The position numbers and the translations under genes were made by a program. This document shows, piece by piece, positions 9,203 through 16,938 of a stretch of 64,000 nucleotides of DNA. The DNA lies in contig NZ_JAFMYV010000001.1 of assembly GCF_017353185.1 (NCBI RefSeq), forward strand, positions 620,001-684,000, in the 5' to 3' direction. Below the pieces are notes generated by a model. The model ran no database searches and was not told the DNA's origin. It worked only from the letters and a program-made list of their open reading frames with translations. This stretch comes from Fibrella rubiginis. GTDB lineage: Bacteria > Bacteroidota > Bacteroidia > Cytophagales > Spirosomataceae. Position 1 is the stretch's first letter. Each line of letters opens with the position of its first letter.

Positions 9203-10609
9203 ATGAAAATTGAGCAACTATATACGGGCTGTCTGGCGCAGGGAGCCTATTATATTGAAAGTAATGGTGAAGCCGCCATCATCGACCCCCTCCGCGAAAC
9301 GTCGCCATACGTACGGAAGGCCGAAAAGGCCGGCGCTAAAATCAAATACATTTTTGAGACCCACTTCCACGCCGATTTTGTGTCGGGGCATATTGATCTG
9401 GCCAAAAAGACAGGGGCAACCATCGTTTATGGTCCTACGGCCAATACCACGTACGCGGTACACCATGCCACTGATGGTGAGGTATTTAAGCTGGGTAAGG
9501 TGTTTATCAAAGCTATCCATACGCCCGGCCATACCCTCGAATCGACGACATACCTGCTGACGGACGAAACGGGTAAAGACCACGCCATTTTCACCGGTGA
9601 CACCCTCTTCATTGGCGACGTGGGGCGTCCTGATCTGGCCATAAAAGGTGACCTGACCGAACGTGATCTGGCCGGAATGCTCTACGACAGCCTCCACACG
9701 AAAATCATGCCCCTGTCTGACGATGTGATTGTGTATCCGGCCCACGGCGCGGGGTCGGCCTGTGGCAAGAACATGAGCAAAGAAACCACCGATACGCTGG
9801 GCAATCAGAAACTGTTCAACTACGCCCTGCGGGCTAAGTCGAAGGCCGACTTTGTGGAGCAGGTGCTCGACGGGCTGGGTAAAGCACCGGCTTATTTTGC
9901 TCAGAATGCGCGGCTCAACAAGGAAGGGTACGAGCCGATTGACCGGGTGATGCAACGGGGTAGTCATGCCCTGTCGGCGGCGGCGTTCGAGGCAGCGGTG
10001 AATGAAACCGGTGCGCTGATGCTCGACGTGCGGGATGCCGCTAATTTTGCCAAAGGCTTCATTCCCAACAGTATCAACATCGGCCTCAACGGGCAGTTTG
10101 CTCCCTGGGTGGGTGCGCTTATCCCTGACCTTACCCAGCCCATTGCGCTTATCACGCCCGTGGGGCTGGAGCAGGAAACCGTTCTGCGCCTGGCCCGCGT
10201 TGGCTACGATCAGTGCATTGGCTATTTGGAAGGGGGCTTTCCAGCCTGGCAACAAGCTGGTAATGAGATTGATACGATCGAGTCTATTTCTGCCGATGCC
10301 TTTGTGCAGCGGTTAGCGGCTAACCCCCAAGCCCCGGTGCTGGACGTGCGGAAGCCCACTGAATTCGACGTGGAGCACCTGGCTACTGCCGAAAACAGCC
10401 CGCTCGACACGCTCAATGACCACCTTGCCAGTATCAGCCATACCGAGCCTGTGTACGTGCATTGCGCGGGTGGCTACCGGTCTATGGTGGCCAACTCGAT
10501 CCTGAAAGCCCGTGGTTTCGACAACGTGGTAAACGTGGAAGGGGGATTGGCCGCCATCAAACAAGTAGCCCCGGAACTGCTGGCTGCCAATGAGCAAAAC
10601 GTGCACTGA
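9203..10609 (+). CDS. Metallo-beta-lactamase-fold hydrolase with two rhodanese domains (persulfide dioxygenase-like)
   Basis: 468 residues. An N-terminal metal-binding domain (1-250) has THFHADFVSGH (His54, His56, Asp58), PGH (His110), GDT (Asp133) and YPAHG (His181). Two rhodanese domains follow. The first (about 265-355) has no cysteine where the active-site loop should be (LITPVG); the second (about 365-460) keeps the loop HCAGGYRS with Cys421. Such proteins oxidise or transfer sulfane sulfur from glutathione/bacillithiol persulfide. The aspartate of the metal motif is followed by Phe59 instead of the usual His. It is flanked by a TauE-like exporter and YeeE/YedE transporters. Confidence 0.9.
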   Translation: MKIEQLYTGCLAQGAYYIESNGEAAIIDPLRETSPYVRKAEKAGAKIKYIFETHFHADFVSGHIDLAKKTGATIVYGPTANTTYAVHHATDGEVFKLGKVFIKAIHTPGHTLESTTYLLTDETGKDHAIFTGDTLFIGDVGRPDLAIKGDLTERDLAGMLYDSLHTKIMPLSDDVIVYPAHGAGSACGKNMSKETTDTLGNQKLFNYALRAKSKADFVEQVLDGLGKAPAYFAQNARLNKEGYEPIDRVMQRGSHALSAAAFEAAVNETGALMLDVRDAANFAKGFIPNSINIGLNGQFAPWVGALIPDLTQPIALITPVGLEQETVLRLARVGYDQCIGYLEGGFPAWQQAGNEIDTIESISADAFVQRLAANPQAPVLDVRKPTEFDVEHLATAENSPLDTLNDHLASISHTEPVYVHCAGGYRSMVANSILKARGFDNVVNVEGGLAAIKQVAPELLAANEQNVH

Positions 10610-10662
10610 CTGGCTGCCAGCCTTATGTCTGGTGATTCAGTAACCAACTTTATCTAACTATC

Positions 10663-11238
10663 ATGATTGAGTTTATTTCGCAGCCCTGGCCCTGGTATGT
10701 GGCCGGGCCGCTCATTGGCCTTACCGTGCCGACGCTGCTCATACTGGGTAATCGGGCCTTCGGTATTTCGTCGTCGCTCCGGCACATCTGCGCGGCCTGT
10801 ATGCCCGCCAACCTCGACTTTTTCACCTACGACTGGCGCAAGGAGGCCTGGAACCTCTGGTTTGTGGGCGGTATTCTGGTGGGTGGTTTTGTGGGTGGCG
10901 TGTTGCTTACCAATCCCCACGCCATGACCATTGCCCCCGCCACTGTCCAGGCCCTGCAAACACTCGGCATCGGTGACTTTACCTCCGGCTTGCTCCCCGC
11001 CGATCTGTTCAACTGGAGTAACGTGCTGACGATGAAGGGGTTAATTTTCTTTGTCTTCGGTGGTTTTCTGGTGGGTTTTGGCACACGCTGGGCGGGTGGC
11101 TGCACGTCGGGTCACGCCATCATGGGCCTCTCAAACCTGCAATGGCCCTCGCTGGTAGCCACCATCAGCTTCATGGTGGGCGGCTTTGCCATGACCCACC
11201 TGGGCCTGCCCTGGCTCATGAAACTGGCTGGCTTTTGA
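10663..11238 (+). CDS. YeeE/YedE-family transporter, first half-protein
   Basis: 191 residues with several membrane helices and the family motif [24 protein letters not shown] near the C-terminus, where the cysteine is thought to relay thiosulfate or other sulfur through the channel (as in TsuA). A second cysteine-rich stretch (HICAACMP) is at about 42-49. It precedes the second half-protein at 11435, so together they should make one complete sulfur-compound transporter in the inner membrane. Confidence 0.88.
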   Translation: MIEFISQPWPWYVAGPLIGLTVPTLLILGNRAFGISSSLRHICAACMPANLDFFTYDWRKEAWNLWFVGGILVGGFVGGVLLTNPHAMTIAPATVQALQTLGIGDFTSGLLPADLFNWSNVLTMKGLIFFVFGGFLVGFGTRWAGGCTSGHAIMGLSNLQWPSLVATISFMVGGFAMTHLGLPWLMKLAGF

Positions 11239-11250
11239 CAGGATTAAGGT

Positions 11251-11401
11251 TGTGCATTGGCTTCGCGCTAGACGGCTTCGCGCTCTAAGCCCTTCGACAA
11301 GCTCAGGGTGACGGTCAAATTGATTCAGTCTTCTTGAGTTGATTCAACTTCCCTGTCACCCTGAGCTTGTCGAAGGGCTTAGAGCGCGAAGCCAATGCAC
11401 A
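11251..11401. repeat. REP-like long inverted repeat (copy A)
   Basis: The right arm (11355-11401) is complementary to the left arm (11251-11312), except that the left arm carries an extra 15-nt block that partly repeats GGCTTCGCGCT. The arms contain the core CCCTTCGACAAGCTCAGGG plus TGAC. A related core is found at 58723-58878, but the outer arm parts differ. It separates the two YeeE/YedE genes, so it could attenuate transcription between them. Confidence 0.9.
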
Positions 11402-11434
11402 CTATTTCATTTACACAATCAATACAACCTCACG

Positions 11435-11896
11435 ATGAATACTCAACTAGAAGAAATTGAAATCCCTGTTGTGGTCCCGGCAAGACGCCCCGTCGGTAAC
11501 TGGGTCTACGGCATTGTAGGGCTGCTTTTTGGTATTGTCTTCGTTAAAGCCGAAGTCATTTCCTGGTTCCGCATCCAGGAAATGTTCCGCCTCGATTCGT
11601 TCCATATGTACGGCGTAATCGGCTCGGCGGTGCTGGTCGGGATGCTGTCGGTGCAGCTTATCAAACGATTCAGGGTCAAGACGTTAGACGGAAGCCCAAT
11701 CTCGATTGCACCCAAGCAGTTTAATAAAGGACAAATCTATGGCGGGCTGCTGTTCGGGTGTGGGTGGGCCATTACGGGGGCTTGTCCGGGGCCGCTGTTC
11801 GCCCAGATCGGCGCGGGCTTCGGTGTTGTCTCCGTCACCCTCCTCAGCGCCATCGCCGGAACGTGGGTATATGGGGCGGTAAGTAGTGGTAAGTGA
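11435..11896 (+). CDS. YeeE/YedE-family transporter, second half-protein (DUF6691-like)
   Basis: 153 residues from the ATG at 11435. The longer open frame from a TTG at 11339 would translate the arm of a repeat and is rejected. Helices are visible at about 20-40, 60-80, 105-125 and 130-150, with the channel motif GCGWAITGACPGP. It partners the preceding YeeE/YedE half-protein. The stop codon lies in the arm of a short inverted repeat that may act as terminator. Confidence 0.88.
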   Translation: MNTQLEEIEIPVVVPARRPVGNWVYGIVGLLFGIVFVKAEVISWFRIQEMFRLDSFHMYGVIGSAVLVGMLSVQLIKRFRVKTLDGSPISIAPKQFNKGQIYGGLLFGCGWAITGACPGPLFAQIGAGFGVVSVTLLSAIAGTWVYGAVSSGK

Positions 11897-11916
11897 TGAG
11901 TTTATCACTTACCACT
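11885..11916. terminator. Inverted repeat over the yedE stop codon
   Basis: A 13-bp perfect stem (AGTGGTAAGTGAT and complement) with a 6-nt loop contains the TGA stop of the YedE half-protein. The arm uses the same words (GTAAGTGATGAGT) as the larger inverted repeat at 61431-61542. Confidence 0.6.
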
Positions 11917-11923
11917 CTCTTCC

Positions 11924-12244
11924 TCACCTTCCCGGATTTTCATCCATACCCAGTCTGGGCAGGGGTGGGTTAAGGAGTTTGGGCAGCACTTTTATCCGAA
12001 ATACGCGGGTGCCGCCCACGTCGAATTCGCAGGTGTAAAATCCCCGTTCTTTCACGCCACGGTACACCGCCGTGTAGTTTACTTTGGCGGGCCAGCCATT
12101 GAACGCCAGTTCGCCCGTGATAGCGTCAACGGCTTTGCGCAGGTTGGAAAAGTAAACCACCGTGGGGTCACGATGGCGTAATGTGTTCAGCGAACCGATG
12201 GGTGAAACGGTTACTTCGTAGATCGTTAGCGATTGACTACGCAT
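11924..12244 (-). CDS. Small conserved-looking protein of unknown function
   Basis: 106 residues with an ATG start and no signal peptide or membrane segment. The sequence is mixed in character (KAVDAITGELAFNGWPAKVNYTAVYRG), as expected of a folded cytoplasmic domain, and the C-terminus is rich in Pro/Leu. It is convergent with the YedE gene. I do not recognise a family, and the short length leaves some doubt that it is translated. Confidence 0.55.
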   Translation of the reverse strand: MRSQSLTIYEVTVSPIGSLNTLRHRDPTVVYFSNLRKAVDAITGELAFNGWPAKVNYTAVYRGVKERGFYTCEFDVGGTRVFRIKVLPKLLNPPLPRLGMDENPGR

Positions 12245-12387
12245 GAATTTTGCGGAGAAAAAGCGAGCATTTTTAAAGCGGTGTTTGACAAATTATCAAA
12301 CTATTTTCCAAATCGTACAGTTTTTCGGGTGGTGCAATTTTTGCGGCCAATATCCCTTTTGCTGACTGACAAAAAAAATGCCACCAA

Positions 12388-12421
12388 AAAAAGCGCCGAC
12401 ATGGTGAGGACGGCGCTTTTT
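12388..12421 (-). terminator. Intrinsic terminator of pdhB
   Basis: An AAAAAGCGCCG / CGGCGCTTTTT stem with a 12-nt loop sits 25 nt beyond the pdhB stop codon. On the minus strand the stem is followed by a run of T, giving a classical intrinsic terminator. Confidence 0.85.
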
Positions 12422-12446
12422 GGAAAGGCAATTACAGGCAGTTGAT

Positions 12447-13427
12447 TTAGCGCTTATACATCACCGAGTCAACGGCTTCCAGTGTGCGCTTCAGACTTGG
12501 CAAAATAGCCTCAATCAACGTAGGTGCGTAGGGGAGGGGCAAGTCGAGGCTGTTGACCCGAATAACGGGCGCGTCGAGGTAATCGAAGGCGTGGCGCTGA
12601 ATGTTGTACGTCAACTCCGACGAGATAGCCGCCAGGGGCCAGGCTTCTTCCACAATCACGCAACGGTTGGTTTTTTTTACCGAATCGAGAATCGTGTCGT
12701 AGTCAATGGGCCGCACCGTGCGCAGGTCAATCACTTCGGCAGAAACACCATTCTTAGCCAGTTCGTCGGCTGCTGCGAGGGCCACTTTCATGATCTTACC
12801 GAATGACACAATCGTGACGTCGGTACCTTCACGCACCACGTTCGCCTGCCCCAGCGGAATCAAATACTCTTCTTCGGGCACCTGCCCTTTATCACCATAC
12901 ATCAACTCCGACTCCATGAAAATGACGGGGTCATTGTCGCGGATCGAGCTTTTGAGCAGGCCCTTGGCGTCGTAGGGGTTTGAAGGAACGACCACCTTCA
13001 GGCCGGGCGTATTGGCAAACCAGTTCTCGAAATTCTGCGAGTGCTGGCTCGAGAGCATCCCTGCGTTGCCCGTTGGTCCGCGAAACACGATGGGGCATGA
13101 ATATTGCCCGCCCGACATCGACATGATCTTGGCCGCCGAGTTAATCACCTGATCGATAGCCACTAACGAGAAGTTGAACGTCATGAACTCGATCACCGGA
13201 CGCAACCCGTTGATGGCCGACCCCACGCCAATACCGGCAAAACCAAGCTCGGCAATGGGCGTGTCGATCACACGTTCGGGGCCAAACTCGTCGAGCATAC
13301 CCTGACTTACTTTATAGGCACCATTGTATTCGGCCACTTCTTCGCCCATCAGGTAAACAAGCGGGTCGCGGCGCATTTCTTCCGTCAGGGCCTCGCGCAG
13401 GGCTTCGCGGAATTGTATTTCTCTCAT
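12447..13427 (-). CDS. pdhB: Pyruvate dehydrogenase E1 component, beta subunit
   Basis: 326 residues, typical for E1-beta. Family features include the N-terminal FREALREALTEEM, the thiamine-diphosphate region LGEEVAEYNGAYKVSQGML, the partner-contact region GPTGNAGMLSSQHSQ, and the C-terminal VIVEEAWPLAAISSE. With E1-alpha it decarboxylates pyruvate for the lipoyl-E2 in the cytoplasm, linking glycolysis to acetyl-CoA. The alpha subunit is not adjacent. A promoter with -33 and -7 elements is visible about 70 nt upstream, and an intrinsic terminator follows, so it looks monocistronic. Confidence 0.95.
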   Translation of the reverse strand: MREIQFREALREALTEEMRRDPLVYLMGEEVAEYNGAYKVSQGMLDEFGPERVIDTPIAELGFAGIGVGSAINGLRPVIEFMTFNFSLVAIDQVINSAAKIMSMSGGQYSCPIVFRGPTGNAGMLSSQHSQNFENWFANTPGLKVVVPSNPYDAKGLLKSSIRDNDPVIFMESELMYGDKGQVPEEEYLIPLGQANVVREGTDVTIVSFGKIMKVALAAADELAKNGVSAEVIDLRTVRPIDYDTILDSVKKTNRCVIVEEAWPLAAISSELTYNIQRHAFDYLDAPVIRVNSLDLPLPYAPTLIEAILPSLKRTLEAVDSVMYKR

Positions 13428-13495
13428 GGATCAGTGCGTTGTAAGCTGCTTACGAACCGAACGGACGGGCAGTCCGGCCCGTTCAGAAATTCGCC

Positions 13496-13527
13496 CAAAA
13501 TTAGCACAGGAAGCGCAGAGTGGCAAT
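13496..13527 (-). promoter_or_regulatory. Bacteroidota-type promoter of pdhB
   Basis: On the minus strand, ATTG (13527-13524) is followed after 20 nt by TAATTTTG (13503-13496). This matches the TTG-N19-21-TAnnTTTG promoter form of Bacteroidota. A hairpin in the leader (about 13456-13484) lies between it and the start codon. Confidence 0.65.
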
Positions 13528-13583
13528 TCAGGATAGAGTAAGCCGTATGCACAGACCCAGCGGGCCTGTTCTAAACATTCGGA

Positions 13584-13868
13584 TTATTTCTGAATGGAAT
13601 AATACCGCCTCGGATGATCGTAGATCCGGCCGTCGATATAGCTGAAGATAGTTGTCAGCACAATCAGCCAGAGTAGAAAGGTACCCACGTAAACCCACCC
13701 TTTCCGGCGTAATAAGACCAACTGCACAAGCACAGCAGTGGTGATGAGAACCAGAACAACAAGCCCTTGAAAGGGATTCAGACTTGTCGTGAAGTGGTTG
13801 AGGCAAAGAGCCACCAGCAGGCTCCAGATAAGTACCCGCAGGCTGGGGCGTAGGTAAGAAGTCATCAT
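13584..13868 (-). CDS. Small membrane protein of unknown function
   Basis: 94 residues from the ATG at 13868; an upstream non-ATG start would add nine. Three hydrophobic segments are visible (about 10-25, 30-52 and 60-80), followed by a polar tail (DGRIYDHPRRYYSIQK). It should sit in the inner membrane. No family was recognised. It lies between pdhB and a lipoprotein gene, all on the minus strand. Confidence 0.6.
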   Translation of the reverse strand: MMTSYLRPSLRVLIWSLLVALCLNHFTTSLNPFQGLVVLVLITTAVLVQLVLLRRKGWVYVGTFLLWLIVLTTIFSYIDGRIYDHPRRYYSIQK

Positions 13869-13955
13869 AACGTAGCAACTGGTCTGATAGCTCAACGCTT
13901 CCTTGTACTCACCGGGCCGTTTCTTATGTTCAGTATGGCAGTAGGGAAACAGTCG

Positions 13956-14567
13956 TCACTCTATAAACTCTCCTTCTTTAACCAAGCGAATTTTTGCTTT
14001 AAAGCGGCCTGCAAGTCGCACAGTAGACGGGTTGGAACGCATGGGTATGGAAACATCAGCACTGCTATAGCCGACATCAAACCGACCTTCGACGTACTGC
14101 TCTACAGCATCATACTTGTCAATCACCAGCGTATAAGGCTGGGTACTGTCAAAGTCGAAAACACCGAGAGGGGTGTCCCAATCCCAGTAGTCAATATAGG
14201 TAGTCATGCTGTTCCATAAAGGTGGAGCATCTTGCATAAGTTGTTTTCTGCCCGGATTGAAATTCGACACACGGAAATAGACTTGGCCTACATCGTCTCC
14301 TGTGTTGTCATACAGATCAATCCAGATGTAGCGAAATACGCCGTTGAGTGCCTGAATAGTTGTATCGGCTTCCTGCCGGGCGTAGCAAACGAGTTTAAGC
14401 GATGCAACATCTTTGGGGCAAATAGGGCATGCCGGGTCGTCGAGGGACTTACCATTTGCTGTCATCTCGACAAATCCCCCATGCTGGTCTGGCACTGGAA
14501 TAAAATTGTCTTTTTGACGACAGGTGATGCTGGCCAAAGCCAGTAGGACGCAGATGAGTAAACGCAT
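13956..14567 (-). CDS. Predicted lipoprotein of unknown function
   Basis: 203 residues from the ATG at 14567; an earlier TTG adds three. The signal peptide RLLICVLLALASITC ends in a lipobox cysteine, so the protein is lipid-anchored. The mature part contains a CPIC motif (within ACPICPKDVASLKLVCYA) and aspartate/tyrosine-rich strands, suggesting an extracellular beta domain. The family is not recognised. Confidence 0.7.
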   Translation of the reverse strand: MRLLICVLLALASITCRQKDNFIPVPDQHGGFVEMTANGKSLDDPACPICPKDVASLKLVCYARQEADTTIQALNGVFRYIWIDLYDNTGDDVGQVYFRVSNFNPGRKQLMQDAPPLWNSMTTYIDYWDWDTPLGVFDFDSTQPYTLVIDKYDAVEQYVEGRFDVGYSSADVSIPMRSNPSTVRLAGRFKAKIRLVKEGEFIE

Positions 14568-14832
14568 AGTTGTCAAAGCTCAAAAGAATCACCACAACTT
14601 TTCGGCCAAGTGTGCGCAGACACAGATGAAAAAAGCCTGGGAAAGCAAAGCAAGTTTCAGCTGGCGTTGACGTTTAGTTACAAGTGTCGACAAGCACGAG
14701 TAGTTACCATTTTTTTCCACGTAAAACACAAATTAATTAGTTAAGAGTATGTTTTTCGAGGGAAAAGACCACTTACGGGTATAATTGCTAGTTAACCAGC
14801 TTACGGATTCGGCTCATTTGTGATCGCTGACC

Positions 14833-15102
14833 TTAAATTTTTCGTGTGCTAACCGGGCCGTTTTCCAGGTTGAGTACCCCCCGGGGGCAGACCGACGAGC
14901 AGATGCCGCAGCCCACGCACGACGAACGCACGATGTCCTGCCCCTTTTGGGCGTAGGCCCGCACGTCGATGCCCATTTCGCAGTAGGTGGAACAGTTGCC
15001 GCAGGAGATGCACTGCCCGCCGTTGGTGGTGATGCGAAAGCGCGACTTAAACCGCTGAACGATACCCAGATACGCCGCCAACGGACAGCCAAACCGGCAC
15101 CA
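14833..15102 (-). pseudogene. Orphan 3' end of an iron-sulfur membrane protein gene (direct repeat copy 1)
   Basis: This 270-nt segment encodes the last 89 residues plus stop of the 4Fe-4S protein whose full gene ends at 21924. It contains both cluster motifs (CISCGNCSTYC and CVGCGICSSVCPRG). It aligns without gaps to 21924-22193. Apart from the last eight codons, I count about 15 differences in 245 nt, mostly silent. Homology starts at a Trp codon and stops exactly at the stop codon. There is no plausible start codon or upstream part, so it should be inactive. The two copies enclose the methylase/helicase island. Confidence 0.9.
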
Positions 15103-15431
15103 AGATTTACAGCAAACAACAGTTAGTCTAAAAGCCTTCCTTCACAAGGCGGGCTTTTTGCTTTGAAATATCCTAAAAGCCGTTATGTAAATCAAATAGC
15201 TTCCGCATTGCGGTAGACACGTATTGGCCTCCCCAGGTTGAGTGCAGAACCAAACCCGACAGCGGTTGACGGGTAGCTAAGGTGTGCATGGATCAAAAGA
15301 ATAGGGGATTTTTCTGTTGCGAGAAAGGGTAATTTTCCCCTTTTGGCAGAATAGGCCATGTATGATTTTTGTCGCATCTACCAACTGTATTAGAAATTAG
15401 TAGACGCACCTGTTCAGTTCAACTTCTGGCC
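15103..15431. other. Non-coding left end of the island
   Basis: No gene is evident in these 329 nt. An imperfect AAAGCC...GGCTTTTTG hairpin lies at about 15132-15161 (weak terminator-like). The rest is AT-richer than the flanks and presumably holds the promoter of the gene starting at 15432. Confidence 0.4.
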
Positions 15432-16649
15432 ATGAAAATACACCTACCCTCGCTTTTACTCTACCTATCGCTTACTACTTTAGCCATAGGTCAAACTATT
15501 GATTTTCCTAAGCAGCCAACGAGGTTATTTCGTCATCCTGATGTCTCATCGGCAGGTGTTAAGGTAGTTGCCAAAGGCATTTCAAAGCCGGTCATTGTAA
15601 CTGTCACGCTCGTCAATCCCGGTTCTGTTAAGTTGAACTCAGACCCAGAACCAGCCACGCATTCGTTCACAGGGGATGGTGAATGGTTTATTCCCTTGAT
15701 TGTTTCAAATGATACTACCGAACATAACTTACAGGACTACACCTTGCTGATGACTTACAAGCTAGAAGGCAATCCTGGGAAGCAAAAGTCATTTACAGTA
15801 TTACTAGATGCATTTAGGGAGGAGCCAGAACCACCAGCCATTCTGCGTAATGACTTTCTGTTGTTTGCTGGCTCTAACCTCGACCCAACTAGCCAACGTA
15901 GTACGTTGACAAACTTTTCATTCGAGGGTATCTTTAAATTTGACTTAAGCCCTAGAGTACACATGCGGGTCGGCGGATTCTCAAACCGAAATTTTTCTGT
16001 CGATTCGGCTACTGCAATACCGCAGGTCCGATATATCAATACAACTCCAAGAAATCCATTGAAAGTAGGAGAGAGTCAGCTTGCCGTACAAACGTTCTCA
16101 ATTGACAGTCGGGTGTCGACACAAAGTGCAGGGCTTTATGCCGATTTATTCTACGCTTTAATATCAAAGAAAGATACACGAATCTCTTGGGCTGGACATT
16201 TAGAGTATGTACGTCGTACTGTTACCACAGAAATCGGGGTAGTTGGGTCAGTAATTCGCGACACTGTGCCTTTTACGCAGGAATTGGCTAATCGTAATCT
16301 TGTTATCGGTAGTAAACCAACTAGCAATGACAATATTTTTGCCCCAGGAAGAAATATAGATCAATACTATTATGCTGTAGGGGTAGCTGTCGAGCGGGCA
16401 ACCAAGGTCTTTGATTTATTTCTGGAACCGTTTGTGGGTGTAGTAAGCAGCAATAGTCGCATTTCAGGAAGGGCTACTTTTTTATATGAGCGTTATGTCA
16501 CAGTTGGTGTCCGGGCCCAAGCAACAATAAAACTGCTTGGCATAACCGCGGCAATCGATCTTAAAGATATCAATACTGGACGACCGTTCACCAATATCTC
16601 GCTTGGTATACCCGTATCTACCAAATCGCTGATCGACAAGTTGAAATAG
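15432..16649 (+). CDS. Secreted protein of unknown function, possible outer-membrane barrel
   Basis: 405 residues from the ATG that begins a clear signal peptide (KIHLPSLLLYLSLTTLAIGQ); an upstream non-ATG start is less likely. The N-terminal 130 residues look like a beta-sandwich (VKVVAKGISKPVIVTVTLVNPG). The C-terminal part has long alternating strands (RVHMRVGGFSNRNF, YYYAVGVAVERATKVFDLFLEPFVGVV) as in an outer-membrane barrel. Base composition is clearly AT-richer than the neighbouring core genes, in keeping with acquired DNA. Whether it belongs functionally to the adjacent methylase/helicase genes is unknown. Confidence 0.7.
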   Translation: MKIHLPSLLLYLSLTTLAIGQTIDFPKQPTRLFRHPDVSSAGVKVVAKGISKPVIVTVTLVNPGSVKLNSDPEPATHSFTGDGEWFIPLIVSNDTTEHNLQDYTLLMTYKLEGNPGKQKSFTVLLDAFREEPEPPAILRNDFLLFAGSNLDPTSQRSTLTNFSFEGIFKFDLSPRVHMRVGGFSNRNFSVDSATAIPQVRYINTTPRNPLKVGESQLAVQTFSIDSRVSTQSAGLYADLFYALISKKDTRISWAGHLEYVRRTVTTEIGVVGSVIRDTVPFTQELANRNLVIGSKPTSNDNIFAPGRNIDQYYYAVGVAVERATKVFDLFLEPFVGVVSSNSRISGRATFLYERYVTVGVRAQATIKLLGITAAIDLKDINTGRPFTNISLGIPVSTKSLIDKLK

Positions 16650-16938
16650 CCATTGTGTGTACAGCTAATCTTACTCTTAATACACGATAATGCATTTTTT
16701 GAGCATGCTAATTTTTAAGATTTTGTCTCAGCACAGGTTTTAATCTAAGAGATATTTCTAACTGACAACTGGCTATTGTTTTAGCTTAAGTACTGCTCAT
16801 CCTGTAAAAATTAAATCAACCTCTTCATTACGCTTTCGCATTGTCTTAAAATCTCAAATCAACATCAGCGGCTTGTCCATAGCAAACTGGCGATACAGCT
16901 ATTAAGGTTTGCGGCGGCGGGTTGCATAGGGAGTTACA

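Noticed and set aside
9218..10255. 345-codon open frame antisense to the metallo-hydrolase gene
   Set aside because: The plus-strand gene has clear catalytic motifs; the antisense translation has none.
14814..15119. 101-codon frame over the orphan iron-sulfur fragment
   Set aside because: It is out of frame with the conserved cysteine motifs; the true frame is the one ending at 14833.
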